Shown piece by piece: positions 1 to 9,607 of a DNA stretch of 27,071 bases; the first letter of the stretch is position 1; each line of letters starts with the position of its first letter. The position numbers and the translations under genes were made by a program. The notes under the pieces are model-generated. The model did not search any database. It worked only from the letters and a program-made list of their open reading frames with translations, and had not been told where the DNA came from. The stretch covers positions 1 to 27,071 of the forward strand of contig DASZOV010000142.1 of the NCBI GenBank assembly GCA_035550595.1, in the 5' to 3' direction. This stretch comes from CALFMR01 sp035550595 (lineage in GTDB: Bacteria; Acidobacteriota; Vicinamibacteria; Vicinamibacterales; SCN-69-37).

Positions 1-1
1 C

Positions 2-2452
2 GTCGGCGCGTCGGTGCGCTTGCGCCGGCCGCACGATCCGGCGACGCTGCACTTCTTCTGGCTGTCGGTCGCCTTCTTCGGCGTGCTCGCGTTCACGCCG
101 AGCGGCCGGTACGATCGGCTCGACTACTTCTTCGAGTGGGCGGACATGACGGCGCGGCTCGCGCTGCCGCCGCTGTTCCTGCACTTCGCGCTGATCTTCC
201 CGGAGCGGCCGCATCCGTGGGCGCGATCGGCCGTCGGCCGCCGGCTGCTGCCGTGCTTCTACGTGCCAGCCGTCGTGCTGGGCGTCACGCGGATTCTCGT
301 CGTCACTGGACGGCTGGGACGGCCGTCGATCATGGCGCTCGAGCGCGTCGAGCTGCTCGCCTACGCGTATCTCGCGCTGTGTCTCGTCGGCGGACTCGGC
401 CTGATGCTGCGTGCGCTCACGCGGCTGCGGTCGGTCACCGCGCGCCGGCAGCTCCGATGGATCGTCTGGGGATCGACGGTCGGCGCCGTGCCGTTCGTCG
501 CGCTCTACGTCGTCCCGCTGCTCTTCGGACGGACACTGCCGCCGGCCGAGTACAGCGCGGTCCTGCTCGGTTGCATTCCACTCGCGTTCGCTTCGGCCAT
601 CGTCCGCTACCGGCTGATGGACATCGAAGTCATCATCAAGAAGGCGCTCGGGATGGCGGCCGTCGTGCTGCTGCTCGCGGCCATCTACGGCGGCACGTTG
701 TGGCTCGTCAGCCTGGTGCTCGGTGCCAACAACGACCAGAGCAGCTTCTGGGCGCTGCTCGCGACGCTCATCGTCGCGCTCGTGGCGCCGTGGCTGTGGA
801 AGGCGATTCAGACGGCGCTCGACCGGCTCTACTACCGCGACCGGTACGACTACCGCCGCGCGCTCATGAGCTTCGCGCGCGAGCTCAACAGCGACCTCGA
901 TCTCGATCGGCTCAGCACGCGGCTCGTCGATCGCGTGCACCAGACGTTCGGCGTCGATCGCATCGCGCTGTTCCTGTCGGCCGAAGAGGGCGACGGCGGA
1001 CGATTCGGTCCGGTCGCGTCGGCTGGCTTCGTCGAGCGGTTCGACCGCGCGATTCGTCCGGGCACGGTCCTCGGCACGCGGCTCGTCGCGGGGCAGACCG
1101 TGGCCGTCGACGACCCGGTCCCGGCGCGGCGGCTCTCGGGCGCCGAGGCCGCCGAGTGGCGCGAGACGGGTTTGTACAGCTTCGTGCCGTGCGTGTCGAA
1201 CGAGGCGACGATCGCGGTCATCGCGACCGGCCGGCGCGCGCACGGCGAACCGCTCAGCAGTGAAGACATGACGCTGCTCGCGGCCGTGGCCGCGCAGGCG
1301 GCCACGGCGCTCGAGAACGCGCGGCTCTACAACCAGCTCAGCGGCAAGGCGACCGAGATTCAGCGCCTGCACCAGTTCAGCGACAGCGTCCTTGAGTCGC
1401 TCACCGATGGTCTGGTCGTCGTCGATCTCGAGATGCGCGTGCTCAGATGGAACCGGCGCATGGAGGCGCTCACCGGGATCGCGAGCGAGCGCGCGCTCGG
1501 CGAGCGTATCGACGTGCTGTTCGGCGCGCCGTTCGTCGAGACGCTGCAGGCGGCCTGGGTGGCCTCGCCGCACGGCACGACGCTCTACCGGCTGCCGCTC
1601 GAATGCGCGCCCGACGGCGGCGAGCCGCGCGTGCTCCTCATGAACACGGGCGTCTCGCCGTTCCGCACGAGCGCGGCGGAACAGGCCGGATGGATCATCG
1701 TGCTCGAGGACGTCACCGAGCGCGCGCACCTCGAAGAGCAGCTCCGGCTGTCGGAGAAGATGGCCGCCATCGGTCTTCTGGCGGCCGGCGTCGCGCACGA
1801 GGTGAACACGCCGCTCACCGGCATCTCGAGCTTCACGCAGATGCTCCTCGACCGTGCGGAGGATAATGATCCGAAGAAGCAGTTGCTCGAGAAGATCGAG
1901 CAGCAGACGTTCCGCGCGGCGAAGATCGTCAACAGCTTGTTGAACCTCGCGCGTCCGTCGGGCGGCGAGGCCGGGCCGGTCGACGTGAACCTCGTCATCA
2001 ACGACGTCATCGCGCTGCTCGAGCACCAGTTCCGCATGAGCAAGATCCAGGTCCGCAAGTCCATCGCGTCGTCAGAGGTCATCGTGCGCGGCGTCGAGTA
2101 CAAGCTGCAGCAGGTGTTCCTCAACCTCTTTCTCAACGCGCGGGACGCGATGCCGAAGGGCGGGTGGCTGTCGATCTCGACCGCCGTCGACGGCGGCGAG
2201 GCCGTCGTCGAAGTGGCCGACACAGGCGTGGGGATTCCGTCCGAGCATCTCGCGCGCATCTATGACCCGTTCTTCACGACGAAATCCGAAGGCCGCGGGA
2301 CGGGGTTGGGTCTCTCGGTCACGTACGGACTCGTGCAGGAGCACGGCGGACGGCTGACGTGCGAAAGCGACGTCGCTGAGGGCACGCGCTTCCGCCTGAC
2401 GCTGCCGATGATGCAGCCGGTCAGCGGCGAAACGCTGCAGGGCGTGCACTGA
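2..2452 (+). CDS. Membrane sensor histidine kinase (8 TM, GAF, PAS, HisKA, HATPase), 5'-truncated by window edge
   Basis: The reading frame is open from base 2, and the first possible start (GTG at 14) lies in the middle of a hydrophobic region, so the gene almost certainly begins upstream. Numbering from that GTG, about eight hydrophobic segments lie between residues 10 and 265. A GAF-like domain follows (about 285-440), then a PAS domain (about 450-575). The HisKA segment contains AGVAHEVNTPL with H595 as the likely phosphorylated histidine. The ATPase domain has an N box (FLNLFLNARDAM, about 702-713), a G1 box (DTGVGI), an F box (DPFFTTK) and a G2 box (GTGLGLS). The order resembles NtrB-like and PrsK-like kinases. 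It precedes an NtrC-type regulator by 40 bp, so the two are likely cognate partners. The input signal cannot be read from the sequence. The function class is secure and the N-terminus is missing. Confidence 0.93.
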   Translation, partial: VGASVRLRRPHDPATLHFFWLSVAFFGVLAFTPSGRYDRLDYFFEWADMTARLALPPLFLHFALIFPERPHPWARSAVGRRLLPCFYVPAVVLGVTRILVVTGRLGRPSIMALERVELLAYAYLALCLVGGLGLMLRALTRLRSVTARRQLRWIVWGSTVGAVPFVALYVVPLLFGRTLPPAEYSAVLLGCIPLAFASAIVRYRLMDIEVIIKKALGMAAVVLLLAAIYGGTLWLVSLVLGANNDQSSFWALLATLIVALVAPWLWKAIQTALDRLYYRDRYDYRRALMSFARELNSDLDLDRLSTRLVDRVHQTFGVDRIALFLSAEEGDGGRFGPVASAGFVERFDRAIRPGTVLGTRLVAGQTVAVDDPVPARRLSGAEAAEWRETGLYSFVPCVSNEATIAVIATGRRAHGEPLSSEDMTLLAAVAAQAATALENARLYNQLSGKATEIQRLHQFSDSVLESLTDGLVVVDLEMRVLRWNRRMEALTGIASERALGERIDVLFGAPFVETLQAAWVASPHGTTLYRLPLECAPDGGEPRVLLMNTGVSPFRTSAAEQAGWIIVLEDVTERAHLEEQLRLSEKMAAIGLLAAGVAHEVNTPLTGISSFTQMLLDRAEDNDPKKQLLEKIEQQTFRAAKIVNSLLNLARPSGGEAGPVDVNLVINDVIALLEHQFRMSKIQVRKSIASSEVIVRGVEYKLQQVFLNLFLNARDAMPKGGWLSISTAVDGGEAVVEVADTGVGIPSEHLARIYDPFFTTKSEGRGTGLGLSVTYGLVQEHGGRLTCESDVAEGTRFRLTLPMMQPVSGETLQGVH

Positions 2453-2457
2453 CAGCA

Positions 2458-2488
2458 CTTCTGGCTTTTGGCTTCTAACTTCTAACTT
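2458..2488 (+). repeat. Heptad-repeat array filling the kinase-regulator gap
   Basis: The spacer reads as 7-nt units: TTCTGGC, TTTTGGC, TTCTAAC, TTCTAAC, then TT. The same 30-nt stretch occurs inverted at 15572-15601 with two mismatches by eye. It starts 5 nt after the kinase stop and ends 4 nt before the regulator ATG, so it replaces the usual ribosome-binding region. Confidence 0.8.
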
Positions 2489-2492
2489 GACT

Positions 2493-3950
<1,458 letters not shown>

Positions 3951-3964
3951 GGCGCGCTCGTCAA

Positions 3965-4127
3965 CTTCAAACTTCGAACTTCGAAACGCCAGGTCGCCCT
4001 GAGCTCGGTCGGCTCGCGTCATCGATATCTTCACTTCGCTTTTCGTCTTCTCAGAGCGCACTTTCAGCCTGAGAAGATGCGCCGAAGGCGCCTCGTTCGT
4101 TCGAAGTTCGAAGTTCGCAGTTTGAAA
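3965..4127. repeat. Composite element: inverted heptad arrays around a hairpin core, between convergent genes
   Basis: The left array at 3965-3985 is CTTCAAA, CTTCGAA, CTTCGAA. The right array at 4100-4127 is TTCGAAG, TTCGAAG, TTCGCAG, TTTGAAA. The 14 nt at 3972-3985 are the exact reverse complement of 4100-4113. The arrays flank about 114 bp that hold a strong stem (4044-4079) and a second small stem (4079-4083 with 4087-4091). This covers most of the 195-bp gap 3951-4145; no gene is visible in it. Confidence 0.75.
4044..4079. terminator. Hairpin in convergent gap, candidate bidirectional terminator
   Basis: CTTCTCAG at 4047-4054 is the reverse complement of CTGAGAAG at 4069-4076, and the stem extends to 11 pairs including one G-U pair, with a 14-nt loop. 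It sits between two genes that converge. There is no strong U tract on either side, so an intrinsic terminator is plausible but not certain. Confidence 0.4.
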
Positions 4128-4145
4128 CGACCCGCGCCAGCCCCC

Positions 4146-5441
4146 TCACCCTGCCGTCGGCGGCAGGCGGGCGGGGCCGTAGATCGCGTCGCGGAAGCGC
4201 TTGTGCAGGTGCACCTTGTCGAAGGGCATCATCTGCGTGAAGAGCACGGCTTCCAGGTCGTTGACCGGGTCCACCCAGAAGAGCGTCGACGCGGCGCCGT
4301 CCCAGAAGAACTCGCCGACCTGGCCGTTGTTCTCGTCGGCGTCCTGCGGCGGACGGAGGCGGACGGCGAAGTCGATGCCGAAGCCGACCTGGCCCTTACT
4401 CGGCAGCCACCAGCGCTCCGTGATCTTGTCGCTCAACTGATTGGTCGACATCAGGCGCACCGTCTCCGGTCGCAGCACCCGCACGTCGTCGAGCTCGCCG
4501 CCGTTCTGCAGCATGCGCGCGAAGCGCATGTAGTTGTCGAGCGTCGTCGTCAGACCGGAACTGCCGGGCGTCATCGGCCAGTGGTTGAAGTTGTAGCGAT
4601 AGTCGCGCTCGTCAGGCTGGCGGGTGAAGGTGCCGTTGTCCGCGCGATCGTAGATGACGGCCATGCGGCCGCGATCGGCCTCCGGCACGAAGTAGCGCGT
4701 TTCGGTCATCTGCAGCGGTCCGAGCACGTGCTCCTGGAGGTACTGCGCGTACGGCTCGCCCGACAGCACTTCGACGAGGTGAGCCTGGATGTCGACGGCG
4801 TTCGAGTACCGCCAGTGTTCGCCCGGATGGTAGAGCAGCGGAAGCGACGCGATCTTCTCGGAGAGCTGCGCGAGCGTGTTGTTGATGTTGGTCGGATCGG
4901 CGGCCGCGTAGAGTGGGCCGACGCCTTCGTCGGCGGGCCCGTTGGCGAAACCGGCCGTGTGGCGCGTGATGTCGCGCACGAGAATCGGCCGGTGCGGCGC
5001 TTCGAGGATCGGTTGGCCATTCGCGTCGGCGCCAGCGTAGACGTGCATGTTCGCGAACTCGGGCAGATACTTCGACAGCGGATCGTCGAGATTGAACTTG
5101 CCCTGTTCGTACAGCGTCATCAGCGTGACGCCCGTGATGGGCTTCGTCATCGAGAAGGCCTGCACGATGGTGTCGCGCGCCATCGGCTTCTTCGCTTCAC
5201 GGTCCGCGTCGCCGAACGCGCCGAAATAGACTTCGCGGCCGTGTTCGTAGACGAGCGCCGAGACGCCGACGATGGTGCCGTCCGACGTCATCTGCTGAAG
5301 CGTGTCGTTGATGCGCGCGACCGCGGCCGCGTCGACGATGTGTCGTCCCGGCGCGGATTGTGCGATAGCGGTCGTACCGGTCATCGTCCAGCCCGCGAAC
5401 GCGAGCGAGACGAGCGTGAGCCCTGCCAACAGTCGTGACAT
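4146..5441 (-). CDS. Secreted serine hydrolase, beta-lactamase class C / EstB fold
   Basis: This 431-residue protein has an N-terminal signal peptide (hydrophobic about 4-27, likely cut near AIAQSA). It carries the serine beta-lactamase-like motifs: S97-M-T-K100 as the nucleophile SxxK and Y212-S-N214 as the YxN motif. Family members (Pfam Beta-lactamase, EstB-like esterases, D-amino-acid amidases, penicillin-binding protein relatives) hydrolyse esters or amides; the substrate cannot be told from sequence. The context gives no link to antibiotic resistance, so I do not call it a resistance gene. The ATG start has GAGGA five bases upstream. It is transcribed away from the DUF1593 lipoprotein gene across a 131-bp divergent gap (5442-5572), where I see no clear promoter, and it converges with the NtrC-type regulator. 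Confidence 0.9.
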   Translation of the reverse strand: MSRLLAGLTLVSLAFAGWTMTGTTAIAQSAPGRHIVDAAAVARINDTLQQMTSDGTIVGVSALVYEHGREVYFGAFGDADREAKKPMARDTIVQAFSMTKPITGVTLMTLYEQGKFNLDDPLSKYLPEFANMHVYAGADANGQPILEAPHRPILVRDITRHTAGFANGPADEGVGPLYAAADPTNINNTLAQLSEKIASLPLLYHPGEHWRYSNAVDIQAHLVEVLSGEPYAQYLQEHVLGPLQMTETRYFVPEADRGRMAVIYDRADNGTFTRQPDERDYRYNFNHWPMTPGSSGLTTTLDNYMRFARMLQNGGELDDVRVLRPETVRLMSTNQLSDKITERWWLPSKGQVGFGIDFAVRLRPPQDADENNGQVGEFFWDGAASTLFWVDPVNDLEAVLFTQMMPFDKVHLHKRFRDAIYGPARLPPTAG

Positions 5442-5572
5442 GTCCGTCCTCGGCGTGGTTGTCGTGCTCGTGCTGTTACGGGATGGCCCGCGCGTGCGTA
5501 CGGACCGGCCGCAGCTTAGCCGGAGTCGGCGCGGCGCCGCAAGCCGGCTCGCGCACGGGTAAGATCAGCCGC

Positions 5573-7192
5573 ATGACGCGTGCCCCCGTCGCTGCTTTCT
5601 TCGTCGCCTTCGCCGTCGGGGTATCCGCAATCAGTGCCTGTCGCCGCGTTGAAGCGCCCGGCGGCTCCGCGCCGCAGGCGCCCACCGCCGACGTCTTCAA
5701 TGCGATCGCGGCGCGCGTCGATCCTCACGTCGGCAAGCCGCGCCTCGTCGTCATGACCGACATCGCGAACGAGCCGGACGACCAGATGTCGATGGTTCGG
5801 CTGCTCGTCTACGCCAATGCGTTCGACTTGGAAGGACTCATCGCCGACACCTCGACGTGGATGCGCAACCGCGTCCGGCCCGACGTCATCGAGCACGTCA
5901 TCGACGCGTACGCGAAGGTCCAGCCCAATCTGTCGAAGAACGCGTCAGGCTTTCCGACCGCGGATGTCCTTCGCGCCCTCGTCACGACCGGGCAGCCCGG
6001 ATACGGCATGGCTGCCGTCGGGACGGACAAGATGTCGCCCGGCGCGACGCGCATCATCGCCGCTGTCGATCGCGACGATCCGCGTCCGCTCTGGGTCGTC
6101 GCCTGGGGCGGGACCAACACGCTGGCGCAGGCGCTGCTGCACGTCCGCGCGACGCGTCCGCCCGATCAGCTCGCGGCCTTCGTCGCCAAACTGCGCGTCT
6201 ACGCGATCTCGGACCAAGACGATGCGGGACCGTGGATACGGAGGGAGTTCCCGACGCTCGATTACATCGCGATGCCGTCGACCCAGGATGGCGAGGAGTA
6301 CTACCGCGCGACGTGGACCGGCATCAGCGGCGACCGCTTCTATCGCAACGCGGACGGCGCGGACTTCTCGACGTTCACCGACGCGTGGGTCGACGCGAAC
6401 ATCCGTCGCAAGGGGCCGCTCGGCACGCTTTACATTCCGCCGTGCTGCATCCATGAGGGCGACACGCCGTCATTCCTCGGACTCATCGACAACGGTTTGG
6501 CGAGCGCGATGAGTCCGAGTTACGGCGGATGGGGCGGCCGTTACGTCTGGCGACAGCCCTACGGCGAGACGCGCCCATTCTGGACGCAAGGTGGCGACTC
6601 CTATCCGGGGAAGGACAGTTCGCGCGACACGGTCATGGGCATCGATGGACGGCCGCATACGTCGGATCAAGCGACCATCTGGCGCTGGCGCACCGCGTTT
6701 CAGCACGACTTCGCCGCGCGGATGGACTGGACGGTGAAGGATCCCGCTCACGCCAACCACAACCCGCGCGTCGTCGTGAACGGCGAGTCGGGGACCGCGC
6801 CCATTCTGATGACCGTGCGCGCGGGCGGCGCCGTGACGCTCGACGCGGCCGGCACGACCGACCCGGACGGCGACGCGCTCAGCTACGACTGGTTTTTCTA
6901 TCCGGAGGCCGGCATGGGCGTGCCGGGCCATCCGGTGTCTGCCGGTCCGCCCGTGCCGGTCGGCGGCGGCGGATCGCGAGACGAGGGCGGCATTCCATCC
7001 GCGGCACCCGGCGGCGCGCAGGAACCACCCGCGCGGGTCGTCGTCGCCGATGCCCACGCGTCGAAGACGCGCGTGCTGGCGCGCACGCCGGGCATCGCGC
7101 ACGTGATCCTGGCAGTCGAAGATCACGGCACGCCGACGCTCACGTCGTATCGGCGGATCATCCTCACGATCCAGCCGTTCACACCGAATTAA
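5573..7192 (+). CDS. DUF1593 / Sde182-like nucleoside-hydrolase-fold lipoprotein
   Basis: A 539-residue exported protein. I chose ATG 5573 because it opens a signal sequence ending in ISAC with C23, a plausible lipobox; an upstream in-frame GTG/ATG frame exists but reads as non-protein. The N-terminal two thirds match the DUF1593 family (nucleoside-hydrolase-like), with VMTDIANEPDDQMS near 52-66 as the metal/ribose-binding acidic loop. The C-terminal part (about residues 390-535) is a beta-sandwich-like domain with DPDGDALSYDWFFYPEAG, typical of the Sde182 C-terminal domain. Some characterised relatives are cellulose- or polysaccharide-associated; the substrate here is unknown. A Pro/Gly-rich insert (about 455-490) interrupts the C-terminal domain. 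It is followed after 84 bp by the porin gene on the same strand. Confidence 0.85.
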   Translation: MTRAPVAAFFVAFAVGVSAISACRRVEAPGGSAPQAPTADVFNAIAARVDPHVGKPRLVVMTDIANEPDDQMSMVRLLVYANAFDLEGLIADTSTWMRNRVRPDVIEHVIDAYAKVQPNLSKNASGFPTADVLRALVTTGQPGYGMAAVGTDKMSPGATRIIAAVDRDDPRPLWVVAWGGTNTLAQALLHVRATRPPDQLAAFVAKLRVYAISDQDDAGPWIRREFPTLDYIAMPSTQDGEEYYRATWTGISGDRFYRNADGADFSTFTDAWVDANIRRKGPLGTLYIPPCCIHEGDTPSFLGLIDNGLASAMSPSYGGWGGRYVWRQPYGETRPFWTQGGDSYPGKDSSRDTVMGIDGRPHTSDQATIWRWRTAFQHDFAARMDWTVKDPAHANHNPRVVVNGESGTAPILMTVRAGGAVTLDAAGTTDPDGDALSYDWFFYPEAGMGVPGHPVSAGPPVPVGGGGSRDEGGIPSAAPGGAQEPPARVVVADAHASKTRVLARTPGIAHVILAVEDHGTPTLTSYRRIILTIQPFTPN

Positions 7193-7221
7193 CATCACCG
7201 ATCTTCGTGCGAAATCTCGCG

Positions 7222-7245
7222 TCGTTACCGTGGAATTCGTTACCG
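7222..7245 (+). promoter_or_regulatory. Direct repeat upstream of porin-pst locus, possible regulator site
   Basis: TCGTTACCG occurs at 7222-7230 and again at 7237-7245, 15 bp start to start. Direct repeats are the form of PhoB/PhoP binding sites, but known Pho boxes use an 11-bp period, so this is only a candidate. Confidence 0.3.
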
Positions 7246-7268
7246 GAGCCAATCGCTCCGGGAAGGAG
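7243..7268 (+). promoter_or_regulatory. Hairpin abutting the porin ribosome-binding site
   Basis: CCGGAGC at 7243-7249 pairs with GCTCCGG at 7255-7261 around a 5-nt loop. The Shine-Dalgarno AAGGAG (7263-7268) starts two bases after the stem and is 8 nt from the GTG at 7277. The stem could tune translation or be the base of a terminator for the upstream gene. Confidence 0.4.
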
Positions 7269-7276
7269 TTCCTCAC

Positions 7277-8383
7277 GTGCGAAGCGTACGCGACTGGTCC
7301 CTGATTCGAGCGCTCACGACGGCCTGCGGAGTGGCCGCGCTGGCCGTCCTGCTGCCGGCGCCGGGCCACGCCCAGACGACGGCGCCTGACGACACCCCCA
7401 GCGTCAAGATCGGCGGCACGATCCTCGGCGACTACACCTACACGGATGCGCCCACGGCGACCGACGCCTCGGGCAACACGTATCATCCGAACGGCTTCCA
7501 GATCTCGCGCACCTACATCAACATCACCGGCCAGTTGTCGCACGTCGTCTCGTTCCGCCTGACGCCGGACGTCGCGCGCGAAACCGGCTCCGGCTCGGCG
7601 CTCAACGGCAGCCTGGACTTCCGTCTGAAGTACGCGTTCGCGCAGGTGAACCTGGGCGACTGGATGACGAAGGGGTCCTGGGTGCGCCTCGGCCAGCAGC
7701 AGACGCCGCTCATCGATTACCAGGAGGGCGTCTACCGGTACCGCTTCCAGGGCACGACGTTCACCGAGCGTGAGGGCTACCTCACGTCGTCGGACGCGGG
7801 CGCGTCGTTCCACTACGCGTTCGCGAAGGACTACGGCGAGGTGCACATCGGCATCTACAACGGCGAAGGCTATTCGCACGCCGAAGCCAACGATCGGAAG
7901 GCGCTGCAGGTTCGCGCCACGGTGCGTCCGTTCGCCGAGGGCGGCGCAGCGCTGCACGGCCTGCGCGCGACCGTCTTCTACGACGGCGACAGCTACACGC
8001 GCGACGCGACGCGGCGGCGCGTGCTCGGCGAGCTGACCTACGAGCACCACTACGTCAACGCGGGCTTCGACTATCTCAACACGCGCGACCAGCCGACCGT
8101 CGTCGCGCCGGAACTGCGCGGCAGCGGCTACTCGTTCTGGATCACGCCGAAGCTCGGCGCGGGCTTCGAAGTGCTCGTGCGTTACGACCACATGACGCCC
8201 GACACCGACTTCGACAACCAGGCCCGCACGCGGACGATTGCGGGCATCTCGCGCTGGTTCACCTATCCGGGCGGTCTCAGCTCGGCGCTGCTCCTCGACT
8301 ACGAGCAGGTGAATGGCGACGACTTCACGCCCGCGCAACCCGAACAGCGCCGGATCGCGGTGCACGCGCAACTGAACTTCTGA
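7277..8383 (+). CDS. Outer-membrane porin, phosphate-selective O/P-like
   Basis: A 368-residue protein with a signal peptide ending near PGHAQ (about 33). The mature part is rich in alternating aromatic/polar beta-strands with Tyr and Trp, ending in LNF, a C-terminal aromatic residue typical of outer-membrane beta-barrels. The pattern fits the OprO/OprP-like phosphate-selective porin family or its generic Acidobacteria relatives. GTG 7277 is chosen for its strong AAGGAG. It sits 59 bp upstream of pstS on the same strand, so a role in outer-membrane uptake of phosphate or polyphosphate is likely by context. Substrate selectivity is not proven by sequence. Confidence 0.8.
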   Translation: MRSVRDWSLIRALTTACGVAALAVLLPAPGHAQTTAPDDTPSVKIGGTILGDYTYTDAPTATDASGNTYHPNGFQISRTYINITGQLSHVVSFRLTPDVARETGSGSALNGSLDFRLKYAFAQVNLGDWMTKGSWVRLGQQQTPLIDYQEGVYRYRFQGTTFTEREGYLTSSDAGASFHYAFAKDYGEVHIGIYNGEGYSHAEANDRKALQVRATVRPFAEGGAALHGLRATVFYDGDSYTRDATRRRVLGELTYEHHYVNAGFDYLNTRDQPTVVAPELRGSGYSFWITPKLGAGFEVLVRYDHMTPDTDFDNQARTRTIAGISRWFTYPGGLSSALLLDYEQVNGDDFTPAQPEQRRIAVHAQLNF

Positions 8384-8391
8384 ACGTCTGT

Positions 8392-8416
8392 CGCCGCCCG
8401 GCTGCCGGGCGCGGCG
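8392..8416 (+). other. GC-rich hairpin between porin and pstS
   Basis: CCCGG at 8397-8401 pairs with CCGGG at 8405-8409, and the stem extends outward to about ten pairs with a two-base bulge. No U tract follows, so it may be an attenuator or an mRNA-end stabiliser rather than a full terminator. Confidence 0.4.
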
Positions 8417-8442
8417 GACCACATCTCGCTTTGGAGGCACAC

Positions 8443-9522
8443 GTGACAAAGGCATTGCAACGAGGAATCGCGGTGGCGGCGATGGGCGCGGCCGTTCTGC
8501 TGACAGTTTGGTCGTCGGCTCCGGTCGTGGGCGCGCAGGGCGCCACGACGCTCACCGGCGCCGGCTCGACGTTCATCAATCCACTGCTGTCGCGGTGGTC
8601 GAAGGAGTACAACACGCTCCACCCCGACGTGCGGATCAACTACCAGTCGATCGGATCGGGCGGCGGCCGGCAGCAGTTCCTGGCCAAGACGGTCGCCTTC
8701 GGTGCGAGCGATGCACCCTTGACCGACGAGCAGCTCGCGCAGGGCGGCGGCGCGACGGCCATCGTGCACATCCCCATGACCCAGGGGTCGGTCGTGATCG
8801 CCTACAACCTGCAAGGGCTGCCGAGCGCCATCAAGTTCAGCCCCGCGACGATTGCCGGGATGTATCTCGGCACGATCAAGATGTGGAACGACCCGAAGAT
8901 TGCCGCCGACAATCCCGGCCTCACGCTGCCGCGACGTCCGGTGCTCGTCGTGCACCGCTCCGACGGGTCGGGCACGACCGACATCTTCACCGACTACCTG
9001 AGCAAGGTCAGCCCCGAGTGGAAGGAAAAAGTCGGACACGGCACGTCCGTCCAGTGGCCGGTGGGCATCGGCGGGCAGGGCAATGAAGGCGTGGCCAACC
9101 AGGTGCGCAACACGGTCGGCGGCGTCGGCTACATCGAGCTCGCCTACGCGCGGCAGAACAACATCCCCTACGGACCGGTCAAGAACCGCGCCGGGAACTT
9201 CGTCGATCCCTCGCCGGCCAACGTGACGAACGCGGCGTCGTCGCTGACGGACCTGCCGGCCGACCTGCGATTCTCGATCACCGACCAGCCCGGCCCCCAG
9301 GCGTATCCAATCGCGGGCACGACCTGGGTGCTGCTCTATCGGAAGCAGGACGATCCGAAGGTCGGACGGCTCGTGACGGAGTTCGCGTCATGGGCGATTC
9401 ACGACGGCCAGCGCTACGCCAACGAGCTCGACTACGCGGCGCTCTCGCCCAACCTCGTGCAGAAGGCCGACGCGGCCCTGCACTCGATTACCTGCGGCAG
9501 CGGACCGTGCCTGTCGAAGTAG
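8443..9522 (+). CDS. pstS: Phosphate ABC transporter substrate-binding protein PstS
   Basis: A 359-residue periplasmic binding protein that captures phosphate and delivers it to PstCA. A signal peptide covers about residues 8-32 (cut near VVGAQG) and there is no lipobox cysteine. Family motifs are visible: GAGSTFINPLLSRW, a phosphate-binding loop GSGGGRQQFL, FGASDAPLTDEQL, HRSDGSGTTDIFTDYL and GGVGYIELAYA. GTG 8443 is preferred over the in-frame TTG 8431 because GGAGG at 8433-8437 is correctly spaced for it. It is the second gene of the phosphate locus. The 85-bp gap to pstC holds two stem-loops, an arrangement that commonly lets pstS accumulate more message than the membrane genes. Confidence 0.96.
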   Translation: MTKALQRGIAVAAMGAAVLLTVWSSAPVVGAQGATTLTGAGSTFINPLLSRWSKEYNTLHPDVRINYQSIGSGGGRQQFLAKTVAFGASDAPLTDEQLAQGGGATAIVHIPMTQGSVVIAYNLQGLPSAIKFSPATIAGMYLGTIKMWNDPKIAADNPGLTLPRRPVLVVHRSDGSGTTDIFTDYLSKVSPEWKEKVGHGTSVQWPVGIGGQGNEGVANQVRNTVGGVGYIELAYARQNNIPYGPVKNRAGNFVDPSPANVTNAASSLTDLPADLRFSITDQPGPQAYPIAGTTWVLLYRKQDDPKVGRLVTEFASWAIHDGQRYANELDYAALSPNLVQKADAALHSITCGSGPCLSK

Positions 9523-9529
9523 TCACACG

Positions 9530-9548
9530 CGCGAGCCGCGTGCTCGCG
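9530..9548 (+). other. Stem-loop 1 in pstS-pstC gap
   Basis: CGCGAGC at 9530-9536 pairs with GCTCGCG at 9542-9548 with a 5-nt loop. It begins 8 nt after the pstS stop. Confidence 0.5.
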
Positions 9549-9554
9549 TCACGG

Positions 9555-9583
9555 CCGGGCGTCGTCACGATGACGACGCCCGG
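9555..9583 (+). other. Stem-loop 2 in pstS-pstC gap, perfect 13-bp stem
   Basis: The 13 bases 9555-9567 are the exact reverse complement of 9571-9583, with a 3-nt loop CGA. No U tract follows, so it suits RNA processing or stability, or a leaky terminator between pstS and pstCAB. Confidence 0.6.
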
Positions 9584-9607
9584 TGCGTTGAGAGGCGGGA
9601 CGACCTG

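Noticed and set aside
4146..5441. Calling the serine hydrolase an antibiotic-resistance beta-lactamase.
   Set aside because: The SxxK and YxN motifs define the fold only; many members are esterases or peptidases, and nothing nearby (such as an AmpR-type regulator) supports resistance.
6470..8455. A 661-codon open frame on the minus strand opposite the DUF1593 and porin genes.
   Set aside because: It is Arg/Val/Ala-rich with no domain character, and it lies antisense to two genes with clear family motifs. Long antisense frames are expected at this GC content.
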